A DNA stretch of 64,000 nucleotides from Quisquiliibacterium transsilvanicum (GCF_014202215.1 NZ_JACHGB010000001.1:62001-126000), one strand, 5' to 3'. Counted from the first letter of the stretch, positions 27,231 through 38,515 are shown. Numbers and translations are program-made. The notes: generated by a model not told the origin, from the letters alone.

Positions 27231-27253
27231 AGCGCCCCGTCATGGGGCGTTTG
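27231..27253 (+). terminator. Hairpin terminator after the acyl-CoA ligase gene
   Basis: CGCCCC (27233-27238) pairs with GGGGCG (27244-27249) across a 5-nt loop and is followed by TTTGT. It sits between the NtrC site and the glnA promoter. Confidence 0.6.
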
Positions 27254-27355
27254 TCGCATCCGCCGCCCGAGATCGGGGCGCAGGGTGCGGGGAATTGCAC
27301 AGGGGGTCTCCGCTGCCGCCCCCGGGACGTGCGCCTCGGCGCGCGATCCTCAGCC

Positions 27356-27372
27356 TGGCACGGAAAATGCTT
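27356..27372 (+). promoter_or_regulatory. Sigma-54 promoter of glnA
   Basis: TGGCACGGAAAATGCTT carries a perfect -24 box (TGGCACG) and GC at the correct N10 spacing. The predicted +1 is near 27382, about 96 nt before the glnA ATG. Together with the NtrC site this is the expected nitrogen-regulated glnA control. Confidence 0.85.
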
Positions 27373-27477
27373 ACCTGTTCTGCGCAGTTTGCCAGCCCCC
27401 GGAAATACGCACACAATCCGGTGCTTCCGGGGCTGGCACTCAATCACACAGCCACGACGTACTCAGGAGATTCCCGA

Positions 27478-28890
27478 ATGGCGACCGCCAAAGACGTGAT
27501 GAAGATGGTCTCGGACAACGAAGTGAAGTTTGTGGACTTCCGCTTCACGGATACGCGCGGCAAGGAGCACCACGTCACCGTGCCGGTGAGCCACTTCGAA
27601 GAGGACAAGTTCGAGTCCGGACATGCGTTCGATGGCTCGTCGATCGCCGGCTGGAAGGGCATCGAGGCCTCCGACATGCTGCTGATGCCGGATCCGTCCA
27701 CCGCGAACATGGATCCGTTCCGCGAGGAGCCCACGCTGATCCTGACCTGCGACGTGGTCGAGCCCAGCGACGGCAAGGGCTACAACCGCGATCCCCGCTC
27801 GATCGCCAAGCGGGCCGAGGCCTACCTGAAGTCCACCGGGATCGGCGACACCGCCTTCTTCGGTCCGGAGCCCGAGTTCTTCATCTTCGACTCGGTGACC
27901 TGGAACATCGACATGTCCGGCTGCTCCGTGAAGATCAACTCCGAAGAGGCTTCCTGGAGCACGGGCAAGGAGTTCGAGGGCGGCAACCTCGCCCATCGTC
28001 CGTCGGTGAAGGGGGGCTACTTCCCGGTCCCGCCGGTCGATTCCTTCCAGGACATGCGCTCCGAGATGTGCCTGCTGCTCGAGCAGATGGGCATCCCGGT
28101 CGAGGTGCATCATCACGAGGTGGCGGGCGCCGGCCAGAACGAGATCGGCACCAGGTTCTCCACGCTGGTGCAGCGCGCCGACTGGACGCAGGTGCTCAAG
28201 TACGTGGTGCTGAACGTCGCGCACAGCTACGGCAAGACCGCGACCTTCATGCCGAAGCCGATCGTCGGCGACAACGGCTCGGGCATGCACGTGCACCAGT
28301 CGGTCTGGAAGGACGGCACCAACCTGTTCGCGGGCGAGAAGTATGCCGGCCTGTCCGATTTCGCCCTGTACTACATCGGCGGCATCATCAAGCATGCGCG
28401 CGCGCTCAACGCCATCTCCAACCCGGGCACCAATTCGTACAAGCGCCTGGTGCCGGGCTTCGAGGCGCCGGTCAAGCTCGCCTACTCGGCGCGCAACCGT
28501 TCGGCGTCGATCCGCATCCCGCATGTGAGCAACCCGAAGGGCCGCCGCATCGAGTGCCGCTTCCCGGACCCGACCGCCAACCCCTACCTGCTGTTCTCGG
28601 CGATGCTGATGGCCGGCCTGGACGGCGTGCAGAACAAGATCCACCCGGGCGAGGCCGCGGACAAGAACCTGTACGACCTGCCGCCGGAAGAGGATGCGAA
28701 GATCCCGACCGTCTGCGCGTCGCTCGACCAGGCGCTCGAGTACCTGGACCGCGACCGCGAGTTCCTCACCCGCGGCGGCGTGTTCAGCGACGAGATGATC
28801 GACGCCTACATCGGACTGAAGATGGAGGAGGTGCAGCGTTTCCGCATGACCACGCACCCGATCGAGTTCGACATGTACTACTCGATCTGA
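27478..28890 (+). CDS. glnA: Glutamine synthetase, type I
   Basis: A 470-residue GSI-beta enzyme forming glutamine from glutamate, ammonia and [69 protein letters not shown] and NRSASIRIP are present. The adenylylation Tyr399 lies in NLYDLPPEE, so activity should be regulated by GlnE. A CAGGAG site precedes the ATG. Transcription is predicted from the NtrC-activated sigma-54 promoter, and ntrBC lies downstream. Confidence 0.97.
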   Translation: MATAKDVMKMVSDNEVKFVDFRFTDTRGKEHHVTVPVSHFEEDKFESGHAFDGSSIAGWKGIEASDMLLMPDPSTANMDPFREEPTLILTCDVVEPSDGKGYNRDPRSIAKRAEAYLKSTGIGDTAFFGPEPEFFIFDSVTWNIDMSGCSVKINSEEASWSTGKEFEGGNLAHRPSVKGGYFPVPPVDSFQDMRSEMCLLLEQMGIPVEVHHHEVAGAGQNEIGTRFSTLVQRADWTQVLKYVVLNVAHSYGKTATFMPKPIVGDNGSGMHVHQSVWKDGTNLFAGEKYAGLSDFALYYIGGIIKHARALNAISNPGTNSYKRLVPGFEAPVKLAYSARNRSASIRIPHVSNPKGRRIECRFPDPTANPYLLFSAMLMAGLDGVQNKIHPGEAADKNLYDLPPEEDAKIPTVCASLDQALEYLDRDREFLTRGGVFSDEMIDAYIGLKMEEVQRFRMTTHPIEFDMYYSI

Positions 28891-28895
28891 GCGGC

Positions 28896-28918
28896 CGGCG
28901 GTGCCACGTGCACCGCCG
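28896..28918 (+). terminator. Strong hairpin after glnA
   Basis: CGGCGGTGC (28896-28904) pairs perfectly with GCACCGCCG (28910-28918) around a 5-nt loop. There is no T-run, so termination or attenuation between glnA and ntrBC is plausible but not certain. In 28919-29155 I see only a possible -10 (TATAGT at 29118-29123). Confidence 0.5.
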
Positions 28919-29155
28919 ACCTTCAGGGGCACAGGGGCCGGGCGACCGGCCCTTGTGCATCGCGCGTCGTGCGTCGTGCCGCGCGTGCGCATGGCGCTTC
29001 GTTCGTGGTCTGGTCCGTCCGGCCGTCGTCTGGCCCGTCCGTGCGGCTCCCGGCCCGGTCCATCGGCGCCCATGCTCCATCGGGCGGTCCGCGGGGCGGG
29101 GCGCGGACGGAAACCGGTATAGTCGGCCGCACTTCAACCCGATCACTATCAGGGC

Positions 29156-29713
29156 ATGGCAACAGGCAAAGCGTTGCGGATCGCGCTGCGTTCCGGTCTC
29201 TCCTCCGTGCTGGCCGCGCTTGCGCTCCAGGCCGGACCGGCGCAGGCCCAGATCTACAAGTGCGTGGGGCCGGATGGCGTGGTCGAGTACAGCAACGCCC
29301 CGTCGCAGGCCAACCGGCGCTGCACCGAGATGCAGCTGAGCCCGATCATGAGCATCCCTGCGCCGAAGCTGCCGCGCGCGGCACAGCCTGCCGGTGCCGT
29401 CCAGCCATCCGGGGCGCCCGCTGCGCCCGCAGCGCGTGCCAGCAGTCCGTCGGAGTTTCCCCGAGTGGATGGCGCCACGCAGAAGGCGCGCGACACCGAC
29501 CGCCGCGGCATCCTCCAGGAGGAGTTGCGCAAGGAGGAGGAGAAGCTCGCCGGGCTGCGCGACGAGTACAAGGACGGCGAGCCGGAGCGCCTTGGCAGCG
29601 AGCGCAACTACCAGAAGTACCTGGACCGCGTGCAGCGGCTCAAGGACGACATCGGCCGCTCGGAGGCCAACATTGGCTCGCTCAAGCGCGAACTCGGCGC
29701 CCTCCGCAACTGA
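29156..29713 (+). CDS. DUF4124 domain protein with signal peptide and coiled coil
   Basis: A 185-residue exported protein. A signal peptide ends at about AQA, followed by QIYKCVGPDGVVEYSNAPSQANRRC, the DUF4124 signature with two Cys. A Pro/Ala-rich spacer leads to a charged coiled coil (about residues 120-183). Proteins of this type commonly sit between glnA and ntrB in betaproteobacteria; their function is unknown to me. It lies 16 bp before ntrB. Confidence 0.85.
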   Translation: MATGKALRIALRSGLSSVLAALALQAGPAQAQIYKCVGPDGVVEYSNAPSQANRRCTEMQLSPIMSIPAPKLPRAAQPAGAVQPSGAPAAPAARASSPSEFPRVDGATQKARDTDRRGILQEELRKEEEKLAGLRDEYKDGEPERLGSERNYQKYLDRVQRLKDDIGRSEANIGSLKRELGALRN

Positions 29714-29729
29714 TTCCGGCGCGCCTCCG

Positions 29730-30764
29730 GTGCGCCTGCGCGGCCTCGAGCTGCTCGCCAGCGCGGTGGTGGTGCTGTCCACGGACGGCCGGGTGCGCTG
29801 GCTGAACCTGGCGGCCGAGCAGCTCTTCGAACTCTCGGCCAAGGTGGCGGTCGGGGCCTTCTTCGCGCGTCTGTTCGTCAATGGCGCCGCGGTCGACGCG
29901 CTGGTCGAGGACGCCAGGGCGAACGCCTTCGGCCTCAAGCGCCAGGAAATGCTGCTGGAGCGTGCGGGGCACGAGCCGCTCACCCTGGACATCATCGCCA
30001 CCGTGCTCGAGTCGCCCGATGATGCGCTGCTGCTCGAGTTCCGCGAGCTGGACCAGCGCCTGCGTCACGACCGCGAGTCGCACATCATCGACTCCGCACA
30101 GGCCAATCGCGAGCTGGTGCGCAACCTTGCGCACGAGATCAAGAATCCGCTGGGCGGCATCCGCGGCGCGGCGCAGCTGCTCGAGACCGAGCTCGATTCG
30201 CCGGGGCTGCGCGAGTACACGCAGGTGATCATCAAGGAGGCCGACCGGCTGCAGGCGCTGGTGGATCGGCTGCTGGAGCCGCACCGGCATCCGCGCGCGG
30301 TCGCGGACGTCAACATCCACGAGGTCTGCGAGCGGGTGCGTTCGGTGGTGCTGGCCGAGCATCCGATGGGGCTGCGCATCGAGCGCGACTACGATGCGAG
30401 CATGCCGGAGCTGCGCGGCGACAAGGCACAGCTGATCCAGGTGGTGCTCAACCTGGTGCGCAACGCGGCCCAGGCGCTGAGGGGCCAGGGCCGCATCGTG
30501 CTCAAGACGCGGGTGGCCCGCCAGGTGACGCTTGCGAAGCAGCGGCACCGCCTGGCACTGGAATTGCATGTGATCGACAATGGCCCTGGCATCCCGGAGG
30601 CGATCCGTGACCGGATCTTCCATCCGCTGGTGTCGGGGCGCGAGGGCGGGAGCGGCCTTGGCTTGTCGCTCGCACAGAGCTTCGTGCAGCAGCACGGGGG
30701 GCTCATCGAATGCGAGAGCCGTCCGGGCCGCACCGATTTCCGGATCCTGCTTCCCCTGTCGTAG
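29730..30764 (+). CDS. glnL: Nitrogen regulation sensor kinase NtrB
   Basis: A 344-residue cytoplasmic histidine kinase with an N-terminal PAS domain, the H-box NLAHEIKNPLGGIRGAAQLL with His135, N-box QVVLNLVRNAAQAL, and G-boxes DNGPGIPEA and GGSGLGLSLAQSFVQQHGG. NtrB phosphorylates NtrC under nitrogen limitation and is governed by PII. The GTG at 29730 is the first start after the DUF4124 gene and gives a normal family length. Confidence 0.92.
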   Translation: MRLRGLELLASAVVVLSTDGRVRWLNLAAEQLFELSAKVAVGAFFARLFVNGAAVDALVEDARANAFGLKRQEMLLERAGHEPLTLDIIATVLESPDDALLLEFRELDQRLRHDRESHIIDSAQANRELVRNLAHEIKNPLGGIRGAAQLLETELDSPGLREYTQVIIKEADRLQALVDRLLEPHRHPRAVADVNIHEVCERVRSVVLAEHPMGLRIERDYDASMPELRGDKAQLIQVVLNLVRNAAQALRGQGRIVLKTRVARQVTLAKQRHRLALELHVIDNGPGIPEAIRDRIFHPLVSGREGGSGLGLSLAQSFVQQHGGLIECESRPGRTDFRILLPLS

Positions 30765-30808
30765 CCGGACTTGCGCGGCGGGGGCGGCAGCCACGCAGAG
30801 CAGGGACC

Positions 30809-32533
<1,725 letters not shown>

Positions 32534-32543
32534 GCGCTGCGGT

Positions 32544-32572
32544 CCGGGCCCGCGCGCATCGATCGGGCCCGG
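32544..32572. terminator. GC-rich hairpin between convergent ntrC and the TctC gene
   Basis: CCGGGCCCG (32544-32552) pairs with CGGGCCCGG (32564-32572). It lies in the 47-bp convergent gap and could serve both directions, although no T-run follows. Confidence 0.45.
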
Positions 32573-32580
32573 CGCGAAGC

Positions 32581-33558
32581 TTACTTGTCGGCCAGCGGCG
32601 TGGTCCTGGCGAGTTCGCGGTACCGCTGGGTTTCCGCGACGATCAGCGCCTTCAGCTGCGCGCCGCTGCCCGCGATGATGTCGGCGCCGCCCTGCTTCTC
32701 GTTGTAGGCCTTGTACTCCGGGCTTTTCAGGATCTCGATCAGCAGCTCCTCGAGCTTCTGTGCCAGTGGCTCGGGCGTTTTGGCGCTCACGCCGAAGCCG
32801 GTCCAGACGATCAGTTCGTAGGGCACGCCCAGTTCCTGGATGGTCGGAACGTTCGGCAGGAATGCGTGCCGGTTGGGGCCGGTCTGGGCGAGCGGGCGCA
32901 GGCGTCCGGCCTCGATCAGGGGCATGGCGCCGCCGGTGTCGGTGATCGCTACGTCGATGTCGCCGGCGATCACGTCGTTGTTCGCCTGGGCTGCGCCTTT
33001 GTAGGGCACGTGGATGAACTTCGCGCCGGTGACCTGCTGCAGCTGCAGCCCCCCGATCCTGTAGTGATGCCCGTAGTTGGACATCCGCACGGTCCCCGGC
33101 TTGTCTTTGGCTTCGGCGATCACCTCCGCGAAGGAACGGAATCGCGAGTTCGCGCCGGTGACCATCACCGCCTGGCTGCGCGCGATGTAGGCGATCGGGC
33201 GCACGTCGCGCAGCGGATCGTAGGGCGTGGCCGGATTCAGCAGCGGCGTCAGCACCATCGGGGAGGGCGTCAGGTACATCAGGGTGTGCCCGTCGGCGGG
33301 GGCGCCTAGCAGGCTCTGCATCGCGATCACGCCGTCGCCGCCCGGACGGTTCTCGACGATGGCGGACTGGCCGGTGATCTTGCCGAAGCGCTCGGCGACG
33401 AAGCGCGTGCCCGTGTCGGCGCCGCTGCCCGGTCCCAGCGCAACGATGAAGCGCACCGTCTTCGACGGAAAGGCAGGGGCCTGCGCCAGGCCGTGCCGCG
33501 CGGCCAGCAGCGTGCCGGCGCCCGCCGCTGCGAAGGCCAGAAAGTTGCGTCTCGTCAT
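32581..33558 (-). CDS. Bug-family (TctC) periplasmic solute-binding protein
   Basis: A 325-residue receptor of the tripartite tricarboxylate transporter type. The N-terminus TRRNFLAFAAAGAGTLLAA is a Tat-like or Sec signal; the mature part has FPSKTVRFIVALGPGSGADTGTRF, VENRPGGDGVIAMQSLLGAPADGHTLMY and FIHVPYKGAAQANNDVIAGDID, all Bug signatures. An AGGAGG site precedes the ATG at 33558. There are no tctAB genes next to it, as usual for the expanded Bug sets of Burkholderiales. The ligand is unknown. Confidence 0.92.
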   Translation of the reverse strand: MTRRNFLAFAAAGAGTLLAARHGLAQAPAFPSKTVRFIVALGPGSGADTGTRFVAERFGKITGQSAIVENRPGGDGVIAMQSLLGAPADGHTLMYLTPSPMVLTPLLNPATPYDPLRDVRPIAYIARSQAVMVTGANSRFRSFAEVIAEAKDKPGTVRMSNYGHHYRIGGLQLQQVTGAKFIHVPYKGAAQANNDVIAGDIDVAITDTGGAMPLIEAGRLRPLAQTGPNRHAFLPNVPTIQELGVPYELIVWTGFGVSAKTPEPLAQKLEELLIEILKSPEYKAYNEKQGGADIIAGSGAQLKALIVAETQRYRELARTTPLADK

Positions 33559-33641
33559 CCTCGTCCTCCTACTTGTAGTTGGATTGCCGCGTGCATGATG
33601 CGCGATTCGCGGGCGGGACGGGCGAGCGCGGAGTTCAGGAA

Positions 33642-34418
33642 TCAGTCGATCCGCACCACCACCGGCGCGTGGTCCGAGGGTTGCTCGCGCTTGCGCATCT
33701 CGCGCTCGATCCGGCACTCGCGCACGCGCCCGCGCAGTGCGCCGGTCACCAGGATGTGGTCGATGCGCAGGCCCATGTTGCGGCGGAAGGCCATCTGCCG
33801 GTAGTCCCACCAGGTGTAGAACTTCTCCGGCTGCTCGAAGAGCCTGAAGGCGTCGACGAGGCCCAGCGCCTCCAGAGCGCGGAAGCGCTCGCGCTCCGGC
33901 TCCGAAACCAGCACCTGACCGGCCCACGCGGCCGGGTCATGCACGTCGCGGTCCTCCGGGGCGATGTTGAAGTCGCCCAGCAGGGCCAGCGGCGCGCCGT
34001 CGGCGAGCTGCGGCTGCAGCCATTCGAGCAGGCGGTCGATCCAGCCCAGCTTGTAGACGTACTTGTCGGAGTCGACCGACTGGCCGTTAGGGAAGTAGGC
34101 GCTGATCACGCGCACGCCGGCCACCGTGGCCGAGATCAGCCGCTGCTGGGGGTCTTCGAGCAGCGGGTTGCCGATCGCAACGTCCGAAGGCTCGCCCACC
34201 GTCTCGCGCCGGGTGAGGATGGCGACGCCGTTGTAGGTGGGCTGGCCTGAATAGGCGGCCGCGTAACCGGCCTGCGCCAGCGCGTCGATCGGGAACTTCG
34301 CGTCGACCAGTTTGGTTTCCTGCAGACACACCACGTCGACCGGATCCCGCGACAGCCAGTCGAGCAGCTGCGGCAGGCGGACTTTCAGGGAGTTCACATT
34401 CCAGGTGGCGATTTGCAT
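33642..34418 (-). CDS. xthA: Exodeoxyribonuclease III (AP endonuclease)
   Basis: A 258-residue metal-dependent nuclease for base-excision repair. MQIATWNVNSLKVRLPQLLDWL, VVCLQETKL, ISAYFPNG, LLGDFNIAPEDRDVHDP, TWWDYR and RIDHILVTGAL through SDHAPVVV are the standard motifs with the catalytic Glu, Asp and His. An AGGAAG site precedes the ATG. Confidence 0.95.
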   Translation of the reverse strand: MQIATWNVNSLKVRLPQLLDWLSRDPVDVVCLQETKLVDAKFPIDALAQAGYAAAYSGQPTYNGVAILTRRETVGEPSDVAIGNPLLEDPQQRLISATVAGVRVISAYFPNGQSVDSDKYVYKLGWIDRLLEWLQPQLADGAPLALLGDFNIAPEDRDVHDPAAWAGQVLVSEPERERFRALEALGLVDAFRLFEQPEKFYTWWDYRQMAFRRNMGLRIDHILVTGALRGRVRECRIEREMRKREQPSDHAPVVVRID

Positions 34419-34637
34419 CGGGGAAGTCTTCCTTCTAGTGGCAAAGGGCGCCCGGCGGCCGCCTCATTGCTGGGGGCCTGCGCCTACTGAACGGGTAGGG
34501 CGGGCTGCACGCGGGGGAAGCCTACACCGAGCGGCGGCGCGAGAAGGGTCTCCTTCGCGCGCAGGGGAGCCGATGCAGAAGAGGAAAGCCGGCGGCGGCG
34601 TCCATCGAGATCGCGAGCGCCCCCACCGGGATCGTAG

Positions 34638-34859
34638 TCAGCGCTGCCCGGCAGTCGTGTCTTCGTCGTCCCCGTCGCCGTCCGCGCCGCTCGGCACGAA
34701 ACTCACCCCATGCTGCGCCAGGTAGTCGCGGATCAGCCTGCGCACCACCTGCGAAGGCGTCACGTCCTGGCGCGCGCACAAGGTCTCGAAGGCCTTCTTC
34801 TTCGCCGGGTCCACCAGCACCGTCAGCCGTGCGGTCTTGCGTTCCATTGCCGACTCCAT
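34638..34859 (-). CDS. Small ribbon-helix-helix (CopG/Arc-like) DNA-binding protein
   Basis: A 73-residue protein. The strand TARLTVLVDPAKKKAFETLC, followed by TPSQVVRRLIRDYLAQHG, fits a ribbon-helix-helix fold. The C-terminal tail is acidic (GADGDGDDEDTT). The ATG at 34859 or 34847 may be used. It diverges from the hydrogenase-like operon, and the shared gap carries an inverted repeat at 34882-34918, so it may repress itself and that operon. No toxin gene is adjacent. Confidence 0.7.
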   Translation of the reverse strand: MESAMERKTARLTVLVDPAKKKAFETLCARQDVTPSQVVRRLIRDYLAQHGVSFVPSGADGDGDDEDTTAGQR

Positions 34860-34881
34860 GCGAGTCCAATCTGTTTCGGAG

Positions 34882-34918
34882 TATCATGTGATGAGCACAA
34901 GACACACATGACATGATA
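34882..34918. promoter_or_regulatory. Inverted repeat TATCATGT / ACATGATA in the divergent gap
   Basis: TATCATGT (34882-34889) and ACATGATA (34911-34918) form a perfect inverted repeat with a 21-bp spacer. The gap is distinctly AT-richer than its surroundings. It lies 23 bp before the ribbon-helix-helix gene and 42 bp before the operon start, so it is a candidate operator for both. Confidence 0.5.
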
Positions 34919-34959
34919 ATACCAGTCATACATCTGCGGGTCGTCGTGCCCGGTTGCGC

Positions 34960-36972
34960 GTGAACTCTCTTCTCTCCGCGCAGGGGGTGCTGCTGGTCGG
35001 TGCCGCGGCCTGCCTGCTGCCGGCAGGCAACCGGCTGCGCGCGGCGGTCGGGCTCGTGTCGCAGGCGGTGGCGACGGTGCTGGTGCTGCTCGTCGCGCTG
35101 CCCGTGGCGCTCGGCGGCACTCCGCTCGAGGGGACGCTCGCCTGGGCGCACCCGGTGGGCACGCTGAGGATCAGGCTGGATGCGCTCGGCGCCTTCTTCC
35201 TCGCCTGGTCGCTGCCGATGACGCTGCTCGGCAGCGTGTATGCCGTGGGCTACCTCCGCCGCCACTTCGACACCGAGCGCCATGTCGGGGTGCACTACGC
35301 GCTGCTCAACATGACGGCGCTGTCCTTCATCCTGGTCTACACCGCGGATCACGCGCTGGTGTTCCTGCTGGGCTGGGAGATCGCCGCACTGGCGGCCTGG
35401 CTGCTGGTGATCTGGGACTACCCGAACCAGAAGGTCCGCTTCGCGGGCTTCAACTACCTGGTCTCCACGCACATCGGCCTGATCTTCCTGGTCGCTGCCT
35501 TCATGATCCTCTACGCCCATTCGGCGAGCTGGGACCTGGGCAGCTTCGGCCGCTGGCTGCAGGAGAACCCGGGGACCGAGCGCAATCTCGTCTTCCTGCT
35601 GCTGCTGGCCAGCTTCGGGCTGAAGTCGGCGTTCTTCCCCTTCCACTCCTGGCTGCCGCGGGCGCACGCCGCCGCGCCCGCGCACGTGTCGGCGCTGATG
35701 TCGGGAGTGATCCACAAGGCCGGCCTGTACGCGCTGGTCCGCTTCATCCTGCTGATCGGCCGTCCCGACGAATGGATGGGCTGGTTCCTGATCGGCTTCT
35801 CGCTGCTGTCGGCGGTAATCGGCGCGCTCTATACGGTGGGCCAGCGCGACCTGAAGCGGCTGCTCGGCTACTCCTCCACCGAGAACGTCGGCATCGCCGG
35901 CCTGGGCTTCGGGGTGGGCTGCCTCGGGCTCGCCTGGGGCGATCCGGCGCTGACCGCGGTGGGCTTCGCTGGCGGCCTGCTGCACGTGCTCAACCACGCC
36001 TTCTTCAAGTGCCAGCTGTTCTATGCCGCGGGCGCCGTCTACCAGTCGACCCACACGGTCGACGTGGAGCGCCTTGGCGGACTCGCGCGGCTGATGCCGC
36101 TGACCGCGATCGCCTTCCTGCTCGGCGGACTGGCGATCTCGGCGCTGCCGCCGCTGAACGGCTTTGCCAGCGAGTTCCTGATCTATTCGGGGCTGTTCAC
36201 CGGCCAGCCGATTGCGCCGTGGGCCAAGGTGGCGCTTGCCGGCACGGCCGCGGGGCTGGCCTTCGTCGGAGCGGTGTCGGCGCTGAGCATCACGCGGGCC
36301 TTCGGTGTGGTGTTCCTGGGCTCGCCGCGCGACGCGTCGATCGAGCGTCCGCGGGAGGCCAGCGCCTGGATGCTGGCGCCGACGCTGCTGCACGCCGCTG
36401 GCGTGGTCGTGCTGGGGGTGGCGCCGGTCCTCGGGCTGGCGCTGGTTCAGAGTGCGGCGGGGCTGGCGCTCGCGGCGCTCCCGTCGTCGGGCGGGGATCT
36501 CCTCGCGCCCCTTCGGGAACTCTCGGCGACGCTCTCGCGCATCGGCGCGATCTCGGCCGTGCTGGCAGTGGCGATCGCGGCGGTCTGGTGGCTGCGCGCG
36601 CGCTTCGGCCGGCAGCACGTCCTCCGCCATGTCACCTGGGGCTGCGGCTACACAGCCCCCAACGCGCGCATGCAATACACCGGCTCGAGCTTCTCATGGG
36701 ACTTCAGCCGGCACTTCCGCTGGCTGATGGTGCTGCTGCGCCGCCAGCGCGCCCCGCAGGGGCCGTTCCCGACGGATGCCTACCTGGTGGCCGACTGCGT
36801 CGATGCGGTCGAGCGCCGGCTGTTTTCGGCGATCAAGCGCAGCGACGACTCCGCGGCAGAGATCTCCCGGAACCTCAGGGAGGACGACCCGCGCCTGGCC
36901 TTCGCGGGGGCGCTGCTGGCCATCGTGGTGATCGCCGGGCTCGTTGCGCTCTCGGGCGGGTGGCTTCAATGA
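34960..36972 (+). CDS. Hydrogenase-4/complex I-like antiporter subunit (HyfB-type)
   Basis: A 670-residue integral membrane protein with about 15 hydrophobic helices, related to NuoL/HyfB. The antiporter core GLKSAFFPFHSWLPRAHAAAPAHVSALMSGVIHKAGLYAL carries the conserved charged residues, and YSSTENVGIAGLG and HVLNHAFFKCQLF follow. It should couple redox chemistry to ion translocation. The GTG at 34960 is preferred; a TTG at 34954 would add two residues. It is the first of six genes in the same orientation with ATGA or GTGA junctions. Confidence 0.88.
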   Translation: MNSLLSAQGVLLVGAAACLLPAGNRLRAAVGLVSQAVATVLVLLVALPVALGGTPLEGTLAWAHPVGTLRIRLDALGAFFLAWSLPMTLLGSVYAVGYLRRHFDTERHVGVHYALLNMTALSFILVYTADHALVFLLGWEIAALAAWLLVIWDYPNQKVRFAGFNYLVSTHIGLIFLVAAFMILYAHSASWDLGSFGRWLQENPGTERNLVFLLLLASFGLKSAFFPFHSWLPRAHAAAPAHVSALMSGVIHKAGLYALVRFILLIGRPDEWMGWFLIGFSLLSAVIGALYTVGQRDLKRLLGYSSTENVGIAGLGFGVGCLGLAWGDPALTAVGFAGGLLHVLNHAFFKCQLFYAAGAVYQSTHTVDVERLGGLARLMPLTAIAFLLGGLAISALPPLNGFASEFLIYSGLFTGQPIAPWAKVALAGTAAGLAFVGAVSALSITRAFGVVFLGSPRDASIERPREASAWMLAPTLLHAAGVVVLGVAPVLGLALVQSAAGLALAALPSSGGDLLAPLRELSATLSRIGAISAVLAVAIAAVWWLRARFGRQHVLRHVTWGCGYTAPNARMQYTGSSFSWDFSRHFRWLMVLLRRQRAPQGPFPTDAYLVADCVDAVERRLFSAIKRSDDSAAEISRNLREDDPRLAFAGALLAIVVIAGLVALSGGWLQ

Positions 36973-37904
36973 GCGCACCCCTGGTGATGCTGAGCCTCGC
37001 CCATGTCGCCGTCGTCCTGGCGATGCCGATCCTGATGGTGGGCATCGTCAACCGCACCAAGTCCTGGTGGGCCGGACGCCGCGGGCCGAAGCTGGCGCAG
37101 TCGCTCTGGGACCTGCTTCGACTGCTGCGCAAGCAGCCCGTGACCAGCAGCGTGGCGACTCCGCTCTTTCTCGCAGGAGCGTGGGTGGTGCTGGTGGCCT
37201 CGCTGCTGGCCGCGCTGATCGCGCCGGTGTTCGGCGCCTTCGCGCCGTTGCAGTTCGGCCACGATTTCATCCTGCTCGCCTACACGCTGGGCCTGGCCCG
37301 CATCTTCATGATGCTGTCCGCAATGGACGTCGGCAGCTCCTTCGAGGGCATGGGCGCGGCGCGCGAGGCCTCGTTCACCGCCTTCATCGAGCCCGCGCTG
37401 TTCCTGCTGGTGGGCACGGCTGCGCTGGCCACCGGCCAGACCAGCCTTGCAGCGGCCATCGGCCAATGGCAGAACACCGCCGCGTTTGCGTGGCTGGTCG
37501 TGCCTGCCGTGCTGGTGCTGTTCGTGCTGCTGCAGGCCGAGGCCGCGCGCGTGCCGGTCGACGATCCTCTCACTCACCTGGAGCTGACCATGATCCACGA
37601 GGTCATGGTGCTGGATCACAGCGGGCCGGAGCTGGCCGCGATGCAGTACGCCGCGGCAGTGAAGATGAACCTCTATGCCGGCCTGGTCGCGGCCCTGCTC
37701 AATCCCTTCGACGCGCATGCCCAGCCGCTGGCTGCGATCGCCGCGTCGATTGGGCTGATGGCCGTGGTGGCGGTGGCGGTGGGCTGCGTCGAGTCGCTGG
37801 TGGCCCGGCTGCGCATGCGTCATGTCCCGCGCTACCTGATGCTGGCCTCAGCGCTGGCTGCGCTGGGCCTGGGCGCCGCCGGCTGGATTTCGGGGGCGGC
37901 ATGA
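36969..37904 (+). CDS. NuoH/HyfC-like quinone-site membrane subunit
   Basis: A 311-residue membrane protein, about eight helices. NRTKSWWAGRRGPKLAQSLWDLLRLLRKQ near the N-terminus, and QAEAARVPVDDPLTHLELTMIHEVMVLDHSG later, are HyfC/HycD signatures that correspond to the quinone-cavity and E-channel loops of NuoH. Its start overlaps the HyfB-type stop (ATGA). Confidence 0.9.
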   Translation: MSAPLVMLSLAHVAVVLAMPILMVGIVNRTKSWWAGRRGPKLAQSLWDLLRLLRKQPVTSSVATPLFLAGAWVVLVASLLAALIAPVFGAFAPLQFGHDFILLAYTLGLARIFMMLSAMDVGSSFEGMGAAREASFTAFIEPALFLLVGTAALATGQTSLAAAIGQWQNTAAFAWLVVPAVLVLFVLLQAEAARVPVDDPLTHLELTMIHEVMVLDHSGPELAAMQYAAAVKMNLYAGLVAALLNPFDAHAQPLAAIAASIGLMAVVAVAVGCVESLVARLRMRHVPRYLMLASALAALGLGAAGWISGAA

Positions 37905-38515
37905 CGCTTGCGCTGCTGGCGTTCGTGGCGGCGGCGGCGCTGCCCGTGTTCTTCGCCAGGCTGCGCTCGGCGCCAGCCTGGCTGCTGCTGCAGGCCGCGG
38001 CGCTGGCCTGGGCCTCGATGGCGCGGCATGGCGAGCCGGACCTCCACGCGTTCGCAGCGCTCGCCGAGCTGCTGCTGGTGCGGGGGCTGGTCGCGCCGCT
38101 GCTGCTGCGGCGGGCGATCCGTGAGCACGGCGGCCAGAACGTCGAGCTCATGCCGGGCAACCTCTTCGTCTGGGCGATCGCCATCGGGCTGATCGCGCTG
38201 GCCTTCCAGTTCGGCGTGACCGGCGGCGACCCGCATGCGCTGGTGCTCGGGGCGGTGGCGGCCACGGTGACGGTGGCGCTGCTGCTGCTCGCCACCAGCG
38301 ATCGGCCGCCGGCGCAGCTGGTCGCCGTTCTGTTCATCGAGAACGCCATCGCGCTGTTCGAGACGACCCTGCCCGAGCCCTGGCCGACGCCGGTGCACCT
38401 CGCGCTGAGCGCGGTCTACCTGCTGACGGTGGCCGTCGGCGCCTGGCTGATCGCGCAGGCCGGGCCGCGGGCCGAGGCCGCCCGCCAGGCCGCTGAAGGC
38501 GGAGGCGCATCGTGA
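37901..38515 (+). CDS. HyfE-like (NuoK-related) membrane subunit
   Basis: A 204-residue protein with about six hydrophobic helices. RGLVAPLLLRRAIREHG, then VLFIENAIALFETTLPEPWPTPVHLALS, resembles HyfE. It starts in an ATGA overlap with the preceding gene and overlaps the next by GTGA. Confidence 0.8.
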   Translation: MTLALLAFVAAAALPVFFARLRSAPAWLLLQAAALAWASMARHGEPDLHAFAALAELLLVRGLVAPLLLRRAIREHGGQNVELMPGNLFVWAIAIGLIALAFQFGVTGGDPHALVLGAVAATVTVALLLLATSDRPPAQLVAVLFIENAIALFETTLPEPWPTPVHLALSAVYLLTVAVGAWLIAQAGPRAEAARQAAEGGGAS

